Of a stretch of 27,002 nucleotides of DNA, positions 6,768 through 14,400 are shown piece by piece. The notes beneath the pieces are model-generated. The model was given only the letters and a program-made list of their open reading frames with translations. It was not told where the DNA came from and did no database searches. The stretch is from NCBI GenBank assembly GCA_023457135.1, contig JAEWMO010000178.1, positions 1 through 27,002 on the forward strand. The letters are read 5' to 3'. The DNA comes from Methanobacteriota archaeon (lineage in GTDB: Archaea > Halobacteriota > Methanomicrobia > Methanomicrobiales > Methanoculleaceae). Position 1 is the first letter of the stretch; each line of letters opens with the position of its first letter. The position numbers and the translations under genes were made by a program.

Positions 6768-8216
6768 ATGCTCGGTAGAGCCCTCCCGTGGCCGGACCGG
6801 CAGATGGTCTATGACGCAATCACGGAGGGGACCGTCCGCTGCCTGCTCGGTTCGGGTGACCCGCGGCTCCGGAACTTCCGGCTCTGCAACGCATGCGGCT
6901 CCTGCACACCCTACTGTCCCGCACGGATCAACGATCCCGGGGCGAACGGGGATCCCGGGTACCTTGCCCGGCGGGTGACCGCAGCCCTCCAGGCGGCGCG
7001 GCGGCCGGAGGTCAACCTCGCCGACTGCGTCCAGTGCTACTCCTGCGAGACGGTCTGCCCGCGGTCGGTCAGCATCGGCGGGATCATCAATGCCGTATAC
7101 GAGGCGGAGCATATTCACCCGATCTTCCGGCAGATGCTCCTTGACCGGGGGTGCCTCCCTCCTCACGCCTTCTTCCCGGTCTACGCGAGCAAGGGCAGGC
7201 TTGGAAACTTCGTCGCGAAGGTCGTCCGGTACCCGTACCGGGTGGACGGGCGGGCCGCCGACGAGGTCAGGAATCTGCTCGAAAACCCGGTCGGGGCATC
7301 GGCCTTCTCCCCGCCGAAAGGGACGGAGCCGGCACGCCGGCTCACCGCTCCCGACCAGGTCTTCCACCTCAGGTCCTGCTGCGCCTTCAACTACCCCGGT
7401 GCCGACGCCTCCCAGCGCAGGATCTTCGACGCGCTCGGCGTCCGGTATGTGACCTCAAGGTCGCAGACCTGCTGCGGGGGTGCTCCGCACTACATGGGCG
7501 GCGCCGGGTTTGCAGATCGCCTGCTCCTGACCGCCCGGAACCTCAGCGTCATCCAGGACGCATGGGGTGCGGACGACGAGATCGCCATCACCGGGATCTG
7601 CCCGACATGCAGCGATTCGTATGCCGCCGCGCTGGAACTCCTCTCCGGAAGCGCCAACCGGGCTGCGGCAAACGAGGCGCTCGCCGGGGTCGGGCGCGAG
7701 GTCGGCAGTCCGGGGATCTTCTCGGTGGCAAACATCCTGGACCTCTATCCGCTCTACCTCGACGAACTCCGGGGGCTTATCGAGACGCGGCTCTCGGGGC
7801 TGCGCGTCGGGGTGCATGTCAGCTGCCACTACCGGAAGATGAACGGCAGCCTCGCCGTTCCGCCGGGGCTGCAGAGCCTCGCGGCGATCACGGGGGCGCA
7901 GGTCGTCAGGAGCAGGATGGAGCACTACTGCTGCGGCGGGGTCAAGAACCTTTTCGACCGGCACTTAAGCGGTCATGCCAACGATCTCTCCCGGCTGAAC
8001 CGGCTCGCCTACCGGGACTTTGCGGAGAACGATCTTGACGTCATGGTCGTCGACTGCCCGGGGTGCGAGCTCGTATACGACCACATGGGCATCCCGGTGC
8101 TCCACGTCACCGAACTTCTCGCGCTCGCGATGGGCGCCGATCCCCGGGAGACGGTCTATGTCCAGGGCCACCTGACATCGCTCTCACCGGCGCTCGGCCG
8201 GATCGGGCTCCGGTAG
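6768..8216 (+). CDS. HdrD-like iron-sulfur protein (HdrC-HdrB fusion)
   Basis: This soluble electron-transfer protein resembles a fusion of heterodisulfide reductase subunits C and B. Residues 40-50 (Cys40, 43, 46, 50) and 87-97 (Cys87, 90, 93, 97) are two classical CxxCxxCxxxC motifs for [4Fe-4S] clusters. They are followed by two CCG domains, Cys205/206...CC236-237...C279xxC282 and C354...CC389-390...C431xxC434, the type that holds the disulfide-cleaving cluster in HdrB. Its 482 residues are near the size of HdrD and of thiol:fumarate reductase TfrB, but the 2Fe-2S domain of TfrB is absent. No flavin or membrane domain is seen, and no HdrA, HdrE, MvhD or FAD oxidase gene is adjacent, so the electron donor and real substrate are unknown. 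ATG 6768 lacks a strong Shine-Dalgarno; ATG 6804 is a possible shorter start. Confidence 0.87.
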   Translation: MLGRALPWPDRQMVYDAITEGTVRCLLGSGDPRLRNFRLCNACGSCTPYCPARINDPGANGDPGYLARRVTAALQAARRPEVNLADCVQCYSCETVCPRSVSIGGIINAVYEAEHIHPIFRQMLLDRGCLPPHAFFPVYASKGRLGNFVAKVVRYPYRVDGRAADEVRNLLENPVGASAFSPPKGTEPARRLTAPDQVFHLRSCCAFNYPGADASQRRIFDALGVRYVTSRSQTCCGGAPHYMGGAGFADRLLLTARNLSVIQDAWGADDEIAITGICPTCSDSYAAALELLSGSANRAAANEALAGVGREVGSPGIFSVANILDLYPLYLDELRGLIETRLSGLRVGVHVSCHYRKMNGSLAVPPGLQSLAAITGAQVVRSRMEHYCCGGVKNLFDRHLSGHANDLSRLNRLAYRDFAENDLDVMVVDCPGCELVYDHMGIPVLHVTELLALAMGADPRETVYVQGHLTSLSPALGRIGLR

Positions 8217-8313
8217 GCGGCTCCCGGAACCGCACCGGAACCTCAGGCGTCGCGGAGGGCGAAAAGGGTCTCCCGGCACCCGGCAGAGATCCGGCTCCTG
8301 GGGGTTGAATAGC

Positions 8314-8323
8314 GGAGATCTCC
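8314..8323. repeat. Perfect 10-bp palindrome upstream of the kinase promoter
   Basis: GGAGATCTCC lies about 18 bp before the TATA box of the histidine kinase gene. It could be a transcription-factor half or full site; a 10-bp palindrome can also occur by chance. Confidence 0.4.
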
Positions 8324-8341
8324 TACCCCCACGCATATCAT

Positions 8342-8355
8342 TTTATTAATATAAT
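8342..8355 (+). promoter_or_regulatory. Strong TATA box of the histidine kinase gene
   Basis: TTTATTAATATAAT is the most AT-rich stretch around and fits an archaeal TATA element. It predicts a transcription start near 8374 and a leader of about 22 nt, with a G-run (8378-8383) before ATG 8396. Confidence 0.65.
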
Positions 8356-8395
8356 CCAGACAAAATACTAACCGCCAGGGGGGCGAGACACTCAC

Positions 8396-10726
8396 ATGAG
8401 CATAGTGGATTCTCTAACTACTCAATCAGGACAGGCATTCCAGCTCATCGACGAGCCCGGCGTAGGGATCCTCGTGCTCGACCGGGAGATGAAGGTGGCC
8501 TGGGCGAACGCCCAGATCATGGGTCTCCTCGACGCCCGAAAAGAGGAGATCCTGGGGCACGACGCCCGCCGGGTGCTCAAGAAGCACCTCTTTCCGCGCC
8601 TCCGAGATAATGGGGAAGCAGGGAGGCTCTTTGATGCGCTGAACGCCGGCGACGAGGTTTCGGATCTCGATCTTCCCATCCGGGGGAGAGAGGAGCGGAT
8701 CGCCTGCTCGAGCAGGAAGATGCAACACGAGCCGTTTGCGGGGATGTGGGTCGTTCGCCTGCGGCACAACACCCCGCCGCGCCCGGGAACGGACGAGGGG
8801 ACGGAGCGGGTGCGGGGACTGCGAACCCTTCATGGGCTCTCGCGGCTGGTCGACGCCGGGATCTCGTCCACGGACGACCTCTTCCGCGAGGTCGCCCGGC
8901 TTCTCCCGTCCGGGTTCCGCCATCCCGAACGGGTAGGCATCCGGATCACCCACGGCGACGCGGTCTGCACCCACCGCTACCGCAACTCATCGCAAAAGAT
9001 TGCCGCCACGATACAGGTAGGGGGAGAACAGGCCGGAAGTGTGGAGGCGGTCTATCCCGGGAGCCGGGCACCATCGCCGGAGACCGCCTTCTCCGCCGAC
9101 GAGGAGTGCCTCATCGAGGTCGCCGCGGATATGCTCGGCCGGGCTCTCCGGAGAATGAACGAGGAGGAACGGTACCGCTCGTTCGTCCGCGACTTCCAGG
9201 GCATCGCCTACCAGAAGACGGCCGACTCAGACTCCATCTTCCTCCAGGGTGCGGTGGAGGGGATCACCGGGTATGCCGCCGACGAGTTCCTCGCCGGGAC
9301 CGTATCCTGGGAAGCGATCGTGCACCCGGACGACCTTCCCCTCCTTCAGGAGAGCAGCGGACGGCTGCAGACCGTCGCCGGCTTCTCCACCGACCGGGTG
9401 TATCGGATCCACCACAGGGACGGAACGCTGCGGTGGGTCCGTGAGTTCGTCCAGAACGTCTGCGGCGACGACGGTACGCCCGTCCTCATCCAGGGGACCA
9501 TTCACGACGTCACCGACCAGAAGACCGCAGGCGAACGGCTGGTCTCCTCGAACCGGCAGCTCCTGGTCCTCAACCAGATCATGGGAGTCTCCGCATCCTC
9601 CCTCTCGCTCGACGAACTGCTCGAGGCGTCGCTCGCAAAGGCGCTCGACCTGCTCGACTTCGACGTGGGGCTGACCTACCTCTTAAACCCGGAACGGACG
9701 GCGGCACGGACACGCTACCACCACGCGGTCCCGGGAAAATTCCTCGCACGCAACCGGGTCATCAAGGTCCATCACTGGCCCTGGAACTTTGTCTTCGTCG
9801 CCGGACAGCCGCGGTATCTCGAAGAGAGCAGCGATCCGGGGCCGGCCGGGGAGGAGATCCTCGCGTCGCTCGGCGTCTCGTCGCTCGCCTGCATCCCGAT
9901 CCTCGCGGAATCGGTTGTGGTCGGGGCGCTCTTCCTCGGCAGCAGGTCAAAGGACGGGATCAGGGACGACGAGCGGCACCTCCTCGAAGCAATCGGCCGG
10001 GAGATCGGCTCGGGCGTCCTCCGGAGCATGCTCCACAAACGGCTGGAGGCGGCCCATCACGAGACGAACCTCTACCTCGACGTCATGACCCACGACATCA
10101 AGAACGCGGAGAACGTCGCGAGCCTCTACTGCGATCTCCTGCTCGAGATGCTGGAGGGCGACGCGCTCGAGTACGCAAAGAAGATCCGGGGAAGCGTCCG
10201 GAAGAGCACGGGCATCCTCCAGAACGTCTCGACGATCCGGCGTATCCACCAGGCATCCCCCGATCTCGCGCCGGTCCACCTCGGCAGCGTGATCCGTGCG
10301 GAGGTCGAGCGTATCCCCGACGCGCCGGTCACGTTCGACGGCGCCACGGCGGAGGTCTGGGCGGACGATCTCCTGCCTGAGATCTTTGCTAACCTCGTCG
10401 GAAACGCCGTCACCTGCGGCGGCCCGGACGTCCGGGTTGCAATCCGCGTAGAAGACTACCCCGAGGAGGACCACACCGTGATGGTGAGCGTGGAGGATAC
10501 CGGTCCCGGCATCCCGGACGAGATGAAAGAAGGGCTCTTTGAACGGCGCCGGGGCTGCGGGGAAGGGCTCGGCCTCTACATTGTCGGGCTGCTGGTCGCC
10601 CGCTACGGCGGCCGGATCTGGGTCGAGGACCGGGTCTCCGGGAGGCCGGACCTCGGCGCATCGTTCCGCTTCCTTCTGCGCGAGGTCGTCCATACCGCGA
10701 CCGACGACGAAGAAGAGATGGATTGA
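8396..10726 (+). CDS. Soluble PAS/GAF sensor histidine kinase
   Basis: This is a cytoplasmic sensor kinase of 776 residues with no membrane segment. In order: PAS domain (about 18-122); a linker and degenerate GAF-like module (about 140-252); a PAS-3/PAC domain (about 260-378, with HPDD at 310-313 and HRDGTLRWV); a GAF domain (about 385-545); the histidine box VMTHDIKN with the likely phospho-acceptor His566; and a HATPase domain (about 665-770) with DTGPGIP and GEGLGLYIV. The N box, NLVGNAVTCGG, departs from the usual NLxxNAxKxT/H, but the catalytic Asn is kept. No response regulator is adjacent, so its partner must be encoded elsewhere. The ligand or redox input is unknown. It is convergent with the transporter gene, 19 bp away. 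Leader and TATA support the start. Confidence 0.92.
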   Translation: MSIVDSLTTQSGQAFQLIDEPGVGILVLDREMKVAWANAQIMGLLDARKEEILGHDARRVLKKHLFPRLRDNGEAGRLFDALNAGDEVSDLDLPIRGREERIACSSRKMQHEPFAGMWVVRLRHNTPPRPGTDEGTERVRGLRTLHGLSRLVDAGISSTDDLFREVARLLPSGFRHPERVGIRITHGDAVCTHRYRNSSQKIAATIQVGGEQAGSVEAVYPGSRAPSPETAFSADEECLIEVAADMLGRALRRMNEEERYRSFVRDFQGIAYQKTADSDSIFLQGAVEGITGYAADEFLAGTVSWEAIVHPDDLPLLQESSGRLQTVAGFSTDRVYRIHHRDGTLRWVREFVQNVCGDDGTPVLIQGTIHDVTDQKTAGERLVSSNRQLLVLNQIMGVSASSLSLDELLEASLAKALDLLDFDVGLTYLLNPERTAARTRYHHAVPGKFLARNRVIKVHHWPWNFVFVAGQPRYLEESSDPGPAGEEILASLGVSSLACIPILAESVVVGALFLGSRSKDGIRDDERHLLEAIGREIGSGVLRSMLHKRLEAAHHETNLYLDVMTHDIKNAENVASLYCDLLLEMLEGDALEYAKKIRGSVRKSTGILQNVSTIRRIHQASPDLAPVHLGSVIRAEVERIPDAPVTFDGATAEVWADDLLPEIFANLVGNAVTCGGPDVRVAIRVEDYPEEDHTVMVSVEDTGPGIPDEMKEGLFERRRGCGEGLGLYIVGLLVARYGGRIWVEDRVSGRPDLGASFRFLLREVVHTATDDEEEMD

Positions 10727-10745
10727 GGGTAAGAACCCCCAATTT

Positions 10746-12167
10746 TCACGCTGCTGCCGCCACGGGCTGCCGGACCCTGAGCCCCGCCGTGTAGCGGCGT
10801 GCCCAGGCGTAGCCGAGGATCGCACCGATGGCGTTCCCGGCGGCAACGCCCCACCAGACCCCGGAGAGCCCGAACCCGAGTTCTATCGCGAAGACCCAGG
10901 CAAGCAGGGTCGAGAGGACGACGTTCTGCATGATGGTGATCGTGAGCGACCGCACCCCGAGCCCCGTCCCCTGGAAGAACGACGCCGAAAAGAGGCCGAA
11001 CCCGACCATCGGGTAGACCAGGCTCATCACCTGGAGGAAGACCGTCAGTTCGGGGGTGATCCCGGCGGCGTCGCCCGGAGCCGCAAAGAGCGCGGCAATC
11101 CGGGGGGCAAAGACGAACGTGGCCGCCGCAAGCCCGATACCGATCCCGGTGCCGAGCCTGATGGCGTAGACGAGGGCGGACTCCATCCGGGCATATGCCC
11201 GCGCCCCGTAGGAGGCGCCGGTGACCGCGACCACCGCCGTCGCTATGGCGAGGATCGGCGTCAGCCCGATGCTCACGACCCGCCACCCGGTCGAGTAGAT
11301 GGCGACCCCGTCCGTGCTCGAGATGAGGACGATGATGCCGTTTAAGACGAGCGCCATCATGGCGAGCGAGAGCTGTTCGGCGGCGGCCGGAAGGCCGACG
11401 TGCAGGATCTCCCGCGCGATCGCAGGGTCGGGGACGAATTCACGGAGGTGGAGGGAGACGTAGGTGTCCCTCTTGATGAAGAGCCAGTAGACCATCGGGA
11501 CGGCGGAGATGATCTCCGCGATGATGGTCGCCCATGCGGCTCCCGCGATCCCCATGTTGAACGTGTAGATCAGGATCGGGTCGAGGACGATGTTTGCCAC
11601 CGCCCCTGCGGCCATCGCGTACATCGTCCGTTTGGCATCGCCCTCACCGTGCATGAGCGCGTAGGCGACCTCCCCGAAGAGGAGCGCAAACGTTCCCATG
11701 AAGAGGATCCGTGCATACGCCGTGGCGAGGCCGACGGCGTCGCCCGCCCCCATGAGGACGAAGATATCCTCAGCGAAGAGGGCGAGCGGGATGGTGAGGG
11801 CGACGGCGAGGACGGTCATCAGGAGGATGGTGTGCATCGCAACGCTGCTTGCGCCGGCCCGGTCGCGGGCGCCGATCATCCGGGCGAGGGCCGCCTCCCC
11901 CCCGGTGCCGAGGCCGCTCGCTAAGCCGATGGTGATGATGAAGAGCGGGAATGAGAATCCGACGGCGGCAAGAGCATCTGCACCGAGACCCGCGACCCAG
12001 AACGCGTCGACGACGTTGTAGAGGGTCATGAGGGTCATCGCGACCATCATCGGCAACGAGAGCCGGAGGATCGCGGTCTTTGGATCGGCGAGGAGTATCT
12101 TTGTTCCTTCTGTATCTATCTGGTTACCGGGTATAGGTGTGCTGTCTTCTGTATCGCTGGTTGGCAT
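10746..12167 (-). CDS. MATE family efflux transporter
   Basis: This integral membrane protein of 473 residues should have twelve transmembrane helices in two similar halves. It exports organic cations, drugs or metabolites in exchange for Na+ or H+. After a hydrophilic N-terminus of about 32 residues, the first helix region SLPMMVAMTLMTLYNVVDAF with the following FWVAGLGADALAAVG is a hallmark of the family. The segment GLGTGGEAALARMIGARD is also typical, and the second half repeats the pattern after residue about 245. ATG 12167 is preceded on the minus strand by AGGCGAT with suitable spacing and by a TATA box near 12225. The substrate cannot be predicted. Confidence 0.93.
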   Translation of the reverse strand: MPTSDTEDSTPIPGNQIDTEGTKILLADPKTAILRLSLPMMVAMTLMTLYNVVDAFWVAGLGADALAAVGFSFPLFIITIGLASGLGTGGEAALARMIGARDRAGASSVAMHTILLMTVLAVALTIPLALFAEDIFVLMGAGDAVGLATAYARILFMGTFALLFGEVAYALMHGEGDAKRTMYAMAAGAVANIVLDPILIYTFNMGIAGAAWATIIAEIISAVPMVYWLFIKRDTYVSLHLREFVPDPAIAREILHVGLPAAAEQLSLAMMALVLNGIIVLISSTDGVAIYSTGWRVVSIGLTPILAIATAVVAVTGASYGARAYARMESALVYAIRLGTGIGIGLAAATFVFAPRIAALFAAPGDAAGITPELTVFLQVMSLVYPMVGFGLFSASFFQGTGLGVRSLTITIMQNVVLSTLLAWVFAIELGFGLSGVWWGVAAGNAIGAILGYAWARRYTAGLRVRQPVAAAA

Positions 12168-12219
12168 ACATATCGCCTGCTGGCGCGCCCGTGCCGCTGT
12201 CCCCCGTCCAGATCGGGCG

Positions 12220-12229
12220 GGTTATAGAG
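12220..12229 (-). promoter_or_regulatory. TATA box of the MATE transporter gene
   Basis: The minus strand reads CCTCTATAAC, placing transcription start near 12198 and a leader of about 30 nt before ATG 12167. Confidence 0.5.
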
Positions 12230-12410
12230 GCAGCGCGGGGCATTGTGCCGGTCTGTGGGTACCTATTGCCGGATATGCCCGGTATAGAAGTCGGAACGGA
12301 AAGCGGCCTTACGGCAGCCGTTCTCAATCTGGTATTTCCGGGCGGCATAGAAGTATCCAGGACAGATATGGGCGCGGATCAGTAGATATTGCTTCCGCTG
12401 CGCGAGAGTG

Positions 12411-12415
12411 AAAAA
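12411..12415 (-). terminator. Oligo-T terminator of the minus-strand operon
   Basis: On the minus strand ACGTTTTTCAC gives five T residues, about 65 nt after the stop of the ATP-cone gene. The surrounding DNA is GC-rich, which makes this the most likely release site. Confidence 0.35.
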
Positions 12416-12477
12416 CGTAATCCTTAAAGTACCGGGAGGGGGGACGCCGCTCCACGGCCGGGTGAAGAATGCGGGGA

Positions 12478-12717
12478 TCAGCGGGCCGGCGGCACCGCGA
12501 CCGCCGCCGCCCCGCGCCTCTTCACGGCCCGGTCGTAGACGAGCCAGTTCTCCTCCCACTCGGGGTTCCGGTCACGGAGCTGCTCGAGCACCCGCCGCCG
12601 GATCTCGGCGGCAGGGATGCCGTCGTAGGCGACCCGTTCGACCGCCTCCCCGATCGCCCGGGCCTCCTCCGGCGGCGCTCCCGCCTTCAGTGCGCTCACG
12701 GTCACCTTCTCCCGCAC
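12478..12717 (-). CDS. Stand-alone ATP-cone domain protein
   Basis: The chain VREKVTVSALKAGAPP... with a C-terminal YDRAVKR resembles an ATP-cone, the nucleotide-binding module that regulates ribonucleotide reductase (NrdA) and NrdR. Here it is essentially the whole protein (79 residues from GTG 12717, with AGGAG upstream). Homology plainly continues in frame upstream: the codons from 12765 to 12718 read IELVDVVKADGRREPF, the expected first beta strands of the fold. No ATG, GTG or TTG exists in that frame between the preceding stop (12796-12798) and 12717. The true start is therefore either GTG 12717 with a truncated domain, or a rare ATT (12765) or CTG (12759) codon; GGAGG lies just before these. 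It follows the geranylgeranyl reductase-like gene and a small orphan on the same strand, probably as one operon. A role in nucleotide-dependent regulation is inferred. Confidence 0.72.
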   Translation of the reverse strand: MREKVTVSALKAGAPPEEARAIGEAVERVAYDGIPAAEIRRRVLEQLRDRNPEWEENWLVYDRAVKRRGAAAVAVPPAR

Positions 12718-12795
12718 GAACGGTTCTCTCCTGCCGTCGGCCTTGACAACATCGACCAGCTCAATCGCCTCCGGGGGACCGGGAGGACCGGAGAA

Positions 12796-13029
12796 TCATA
12801 ACCTTTCCGGTCCCCGCGGCGGGTCGAGCAGGTTCGCCGCGGATGCAACCCCCTTGAGCCCCTCCCTGAGGAAGAGGAGCCCGAAGACCGATTCGACCAG
12901 CGTTCCCCTGACGCGGTCGACCTTCCGCTGGCTCCTTGAGGTGTCGGGGTCGAAGTGGATCCGGTGCTCGTAGAGCCCCCAGCGGTCGCAGAGCCGGGCG
13001 AGCGGTGCATCCCGGCCCCCCTCCGTCAA
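12796..13029 (-). CDS. Small conserved-looking protein of unknown function, translationally coupled
   Basis: This is a 77-residue frame whose TTG start overlaps the TGA stop of the upstream flavoprotein gene (TTGA), a sign of translational coupling. It has no recognised domain. The central part is charged (DPDTSRSQRKVDRVRG) and is followed by a hydrophobic helix-like stretch (LVESVFGLLFLREGLKGVA). It has no membrane segment or cysteine cluster; the single Cys is near position 14. The position between a geranylgeranyl reductase-like gene and an ATP-cone gene suggests a joint role, but this is inference. It could also be a degenerated C-terminal extension. Confidence 0.5.
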   Translation of the reverse strand: MTEGGRDAPLARLCDRWGLYEHRIHFDPDTSRSQRKVDRVRGTLVESVFGLLFLREGLKGVASAANLLDPPRGPERL

Positions 13030-14108
13030 CGGCCCGAAAGGCCGCCAAAGACGATGAGGTTCCGGATCCCGCCGCCGCCGAGCATCCCCATCGTCCGCTC
13101 CACCAGGAAGTCGGAGCCGAGGAACCGGTCGGCCATCCGCTTCGTCTTCGCGGCGGTCTCAAGTTCACGGCCGAGCGCCGAGCGCCACTCCCGCTCGTAG
13201 GCATCGAGCGGCTCCCCATCGAGAAGGTGGCGGGCCACGGCAAGCCCCGCAAGCCTCCCGCAGATCATCGCGGTCGCGATCCCGCCGCCGTTGGAGGCAA
13301 CGACGTGACCGGCGGCGTCCCCGACCGCGATGACGTTCCCGCGGACCGTCTCCGGGATCGGCCCCGATACGGGCACGAACCCGGCCATGGCATCCCGGCC
13401 GGCAAACCCCATCCGTTCGAGGAAGGCCTTGAGGAGGACCGGGAGCGGGGTCTGCCGATCCTGGACGCCGAGCCCGACGTTCGCGCACCCCTCCTTCGGG
13501 AAGACCCAGGCGTAGCCGCCCGGGGCGACGCTGTTGCCGAAGTAGAATCGGAGACGGTCGCCGAACTCCCCGTCGACCCGGCAGGTGATGGCGGGGGCGA
13601 GGACGGCGTTTCGCTCCATCCCGGCAGACCGGCAGACGGGGGAGAGCGGGCCGTCCGCGGCGACGACGACACGGCTCTCGACGTCGCCCCGCCGGGTCCG
13701 GACGAGGTGGCCGTCGAGGGAGAGGAAGGTCGTCTCGAGCGCAAGGACGGCGCCCGCACGGACGGCCGCGTCCGCGAGGTTCCGGTCGAGCGCGTCCCGG
13801 TCGAGGGTGTAGCCGGGGAGATCGAATTCGTACTCCCGGCCCTTCGGGGAGACGGCGACGGCGCCCCGGATCTCCCGCCGGACGACCGAAGGATCGATCG
13901 GGAAGAGGTCGTCGAGCCCCAGAGCACCGGGGAGGGCCTCTGCGAGGACCGCTGTCGACGCATTGAACTCCCCGCAGCAGACAGGCAGGCCGACCTCCTT
14001 CCGTTTATCGATGAGGAGAACATCGAGCCCCGCCTCCGCCGCGTAACGGGCGGCAGTGCTGCCGGCGGGGCCTGCGCCGACGACGAGCACGTCACACCGG
14101 TTCTTCAT
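13026..14108 (-). CDS. Geranylgeranyl reductase family FAD-dependent oxidoreductase
   Basis: This flavoprotein of 360 residues belongs to the family that saturates isoprenoid chains of archaeal lipids, menaquinone or related prenyl groups. The N-terminus has the Rossmann FAD motif DVLVVGAGPAGSTAARYA (about 5-22). GLPVCCGEF follows near residue 40, matching the PxxxCGE signature of these reductases, and the second FAD motif GDAAGHV lies near 275. The frame extends to an ATG at 14168, but ATG 14108 is favoured: the TATA box is at 14132-14142, so the mRNA should start about 3 nt upstream of 14108, and the flavin fold begins directly afterwards. The chain is slightly short compared with lipid-core reductases of about 390-400 residues. 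Its substrate is uncertain because methanogens carry several paralogs. It leads a likely operon with the 77-residue protein and the ATP-cone gene. Confidence 0.88.
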   Translation of the reverse strand: MKNRCDVLVVGAGPAGSTAARYAAEAGLDVLLIDKRKEVGLPVCCGEFNASTAVLAEALPGALGLDDLFPIDPSVVRREIRGAVAVSPKGREYEFDLPGYTLDRDALDRNLADAAVRAGAVLALETTFLSLDGHLVRTRRGDVESRVVVAADGPLSPVCRSAGMERNAVLAPAITCRVDGEFGDRLRFYFGNSVAPGGYAWVFPKEGCANVGLGVQDRQTPLPVLLKAFLERMGFAGRDAMAGFVPVSGPIPETVRGNVIAVGDAAGHVVASNGGGIATAMICGRLAGLAVARHLLDGEPLDAYEREWRSALGRELETAAKTKRMADRFLGSDFLVERTMGMLGGGGIRNLIVFGGLSGR

Positions 14109-14131
14109 CGGTGCTCCCGTAGGCAGGGATA

Positions 14132-14142
14132 GGGTATAAAAA
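14132..14142 (-). promoter_or_regulatory. TATA box of the geranylgeranyl reductase-like operon
   Basis: The minus strand reads TTTTTATACCC. Spacing puts the transcription start at about 14111, so the message is nearly leaderless. The box lies only about 16 bp beyond the end of the preceding DUF3006 gene. Confidence 0.6.
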
Positions 14143-14157
14143 GAGTGGATGGTGGCG

Positions 14158-14397
14158 CTACTCTGCACGCCGCGCCCGAAGCCGCGCTATCCGGTCCGCC
14201 ACCCGGTGCCTCGCCTCCTCGGTCCCCTCGACGTCCCGGCGGACCGCTATCTCCAGAATATCACCCTCGCGGGCGGCCTCCGGCAGGAGGGAGCGGGGGA
14301 GCGTGATGCGGACCGACTCGTCCTCGCGGACGAGGAGGACGGCCAGGTCCTCCTCGACGCGGTCGAGGCTCACCCTGAACGCCGACTCGTCCTGCAC
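14158..14397 (-). CDS. DUF3006 family protein
   Basis: This is a 79-residue acidic protein. The pattern FRVSLDRVEEDLAVLLVRED, then LPRSLLPEAAREGDILEIAV, matches the small beta-barrel-like DUF3006 family, commonly written as 'DRFEGDxAVL...LPxxxxxGDVL'. The GTG start lies 3 bp after the stop of the metallo-beta-lactamase gene and uses GGAGGGAT at the end of that gene as its Shine-Dalgarno. The two are almost certainly co-transcribed. DUF3006 genes next to ComEC-like metallo-beta-lactamases are also known in bacteria. The molecular role is unknown. Confidence 0.8.
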   Translation of the reverse strand: MQDESAFRVSLDRVEEDLAVLLVREDESVRITLPRSLLPEAAREGDILEIAVRRDVEGTEEARHRVADRIARLRARRAE

Positions 14398-14400
14398 GGC

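Larger units (their letters stand above)
12168..12477. other. 310-bp intergenic region upstream of the MATE gene
   Basis: Apart from the transporter promoter (12220-12229) and an oligo-T terminator for the minus-strand operon entering from the right, I see nothing assignable. Short frames on both strands cross the region, but they lack start signals and recognisable protein features. Confidence 0.4.

Noticed and set aside
6593..6778. 61-codon frame upstream of the HdrD-like gene
   Set aside because: It has no ribosome-binding site, has no protein character and overlaps two hairpins.
12137..12385. 82-codon plus-strand frame between the MATE and ATP-cone genes
   Set aside because: It overlaps the MATE start and promoter, has no Shine-Dalgarno or TATA box, and shows no recognisable family.
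14109..14168. Upstream ATG (14168) for the geranylgeranyl reductase-like gene
   Set aside because: It would lie upstream of the TATA box at 14132-14142 and add 20 residues before a typical flavin-fold N-terminus.
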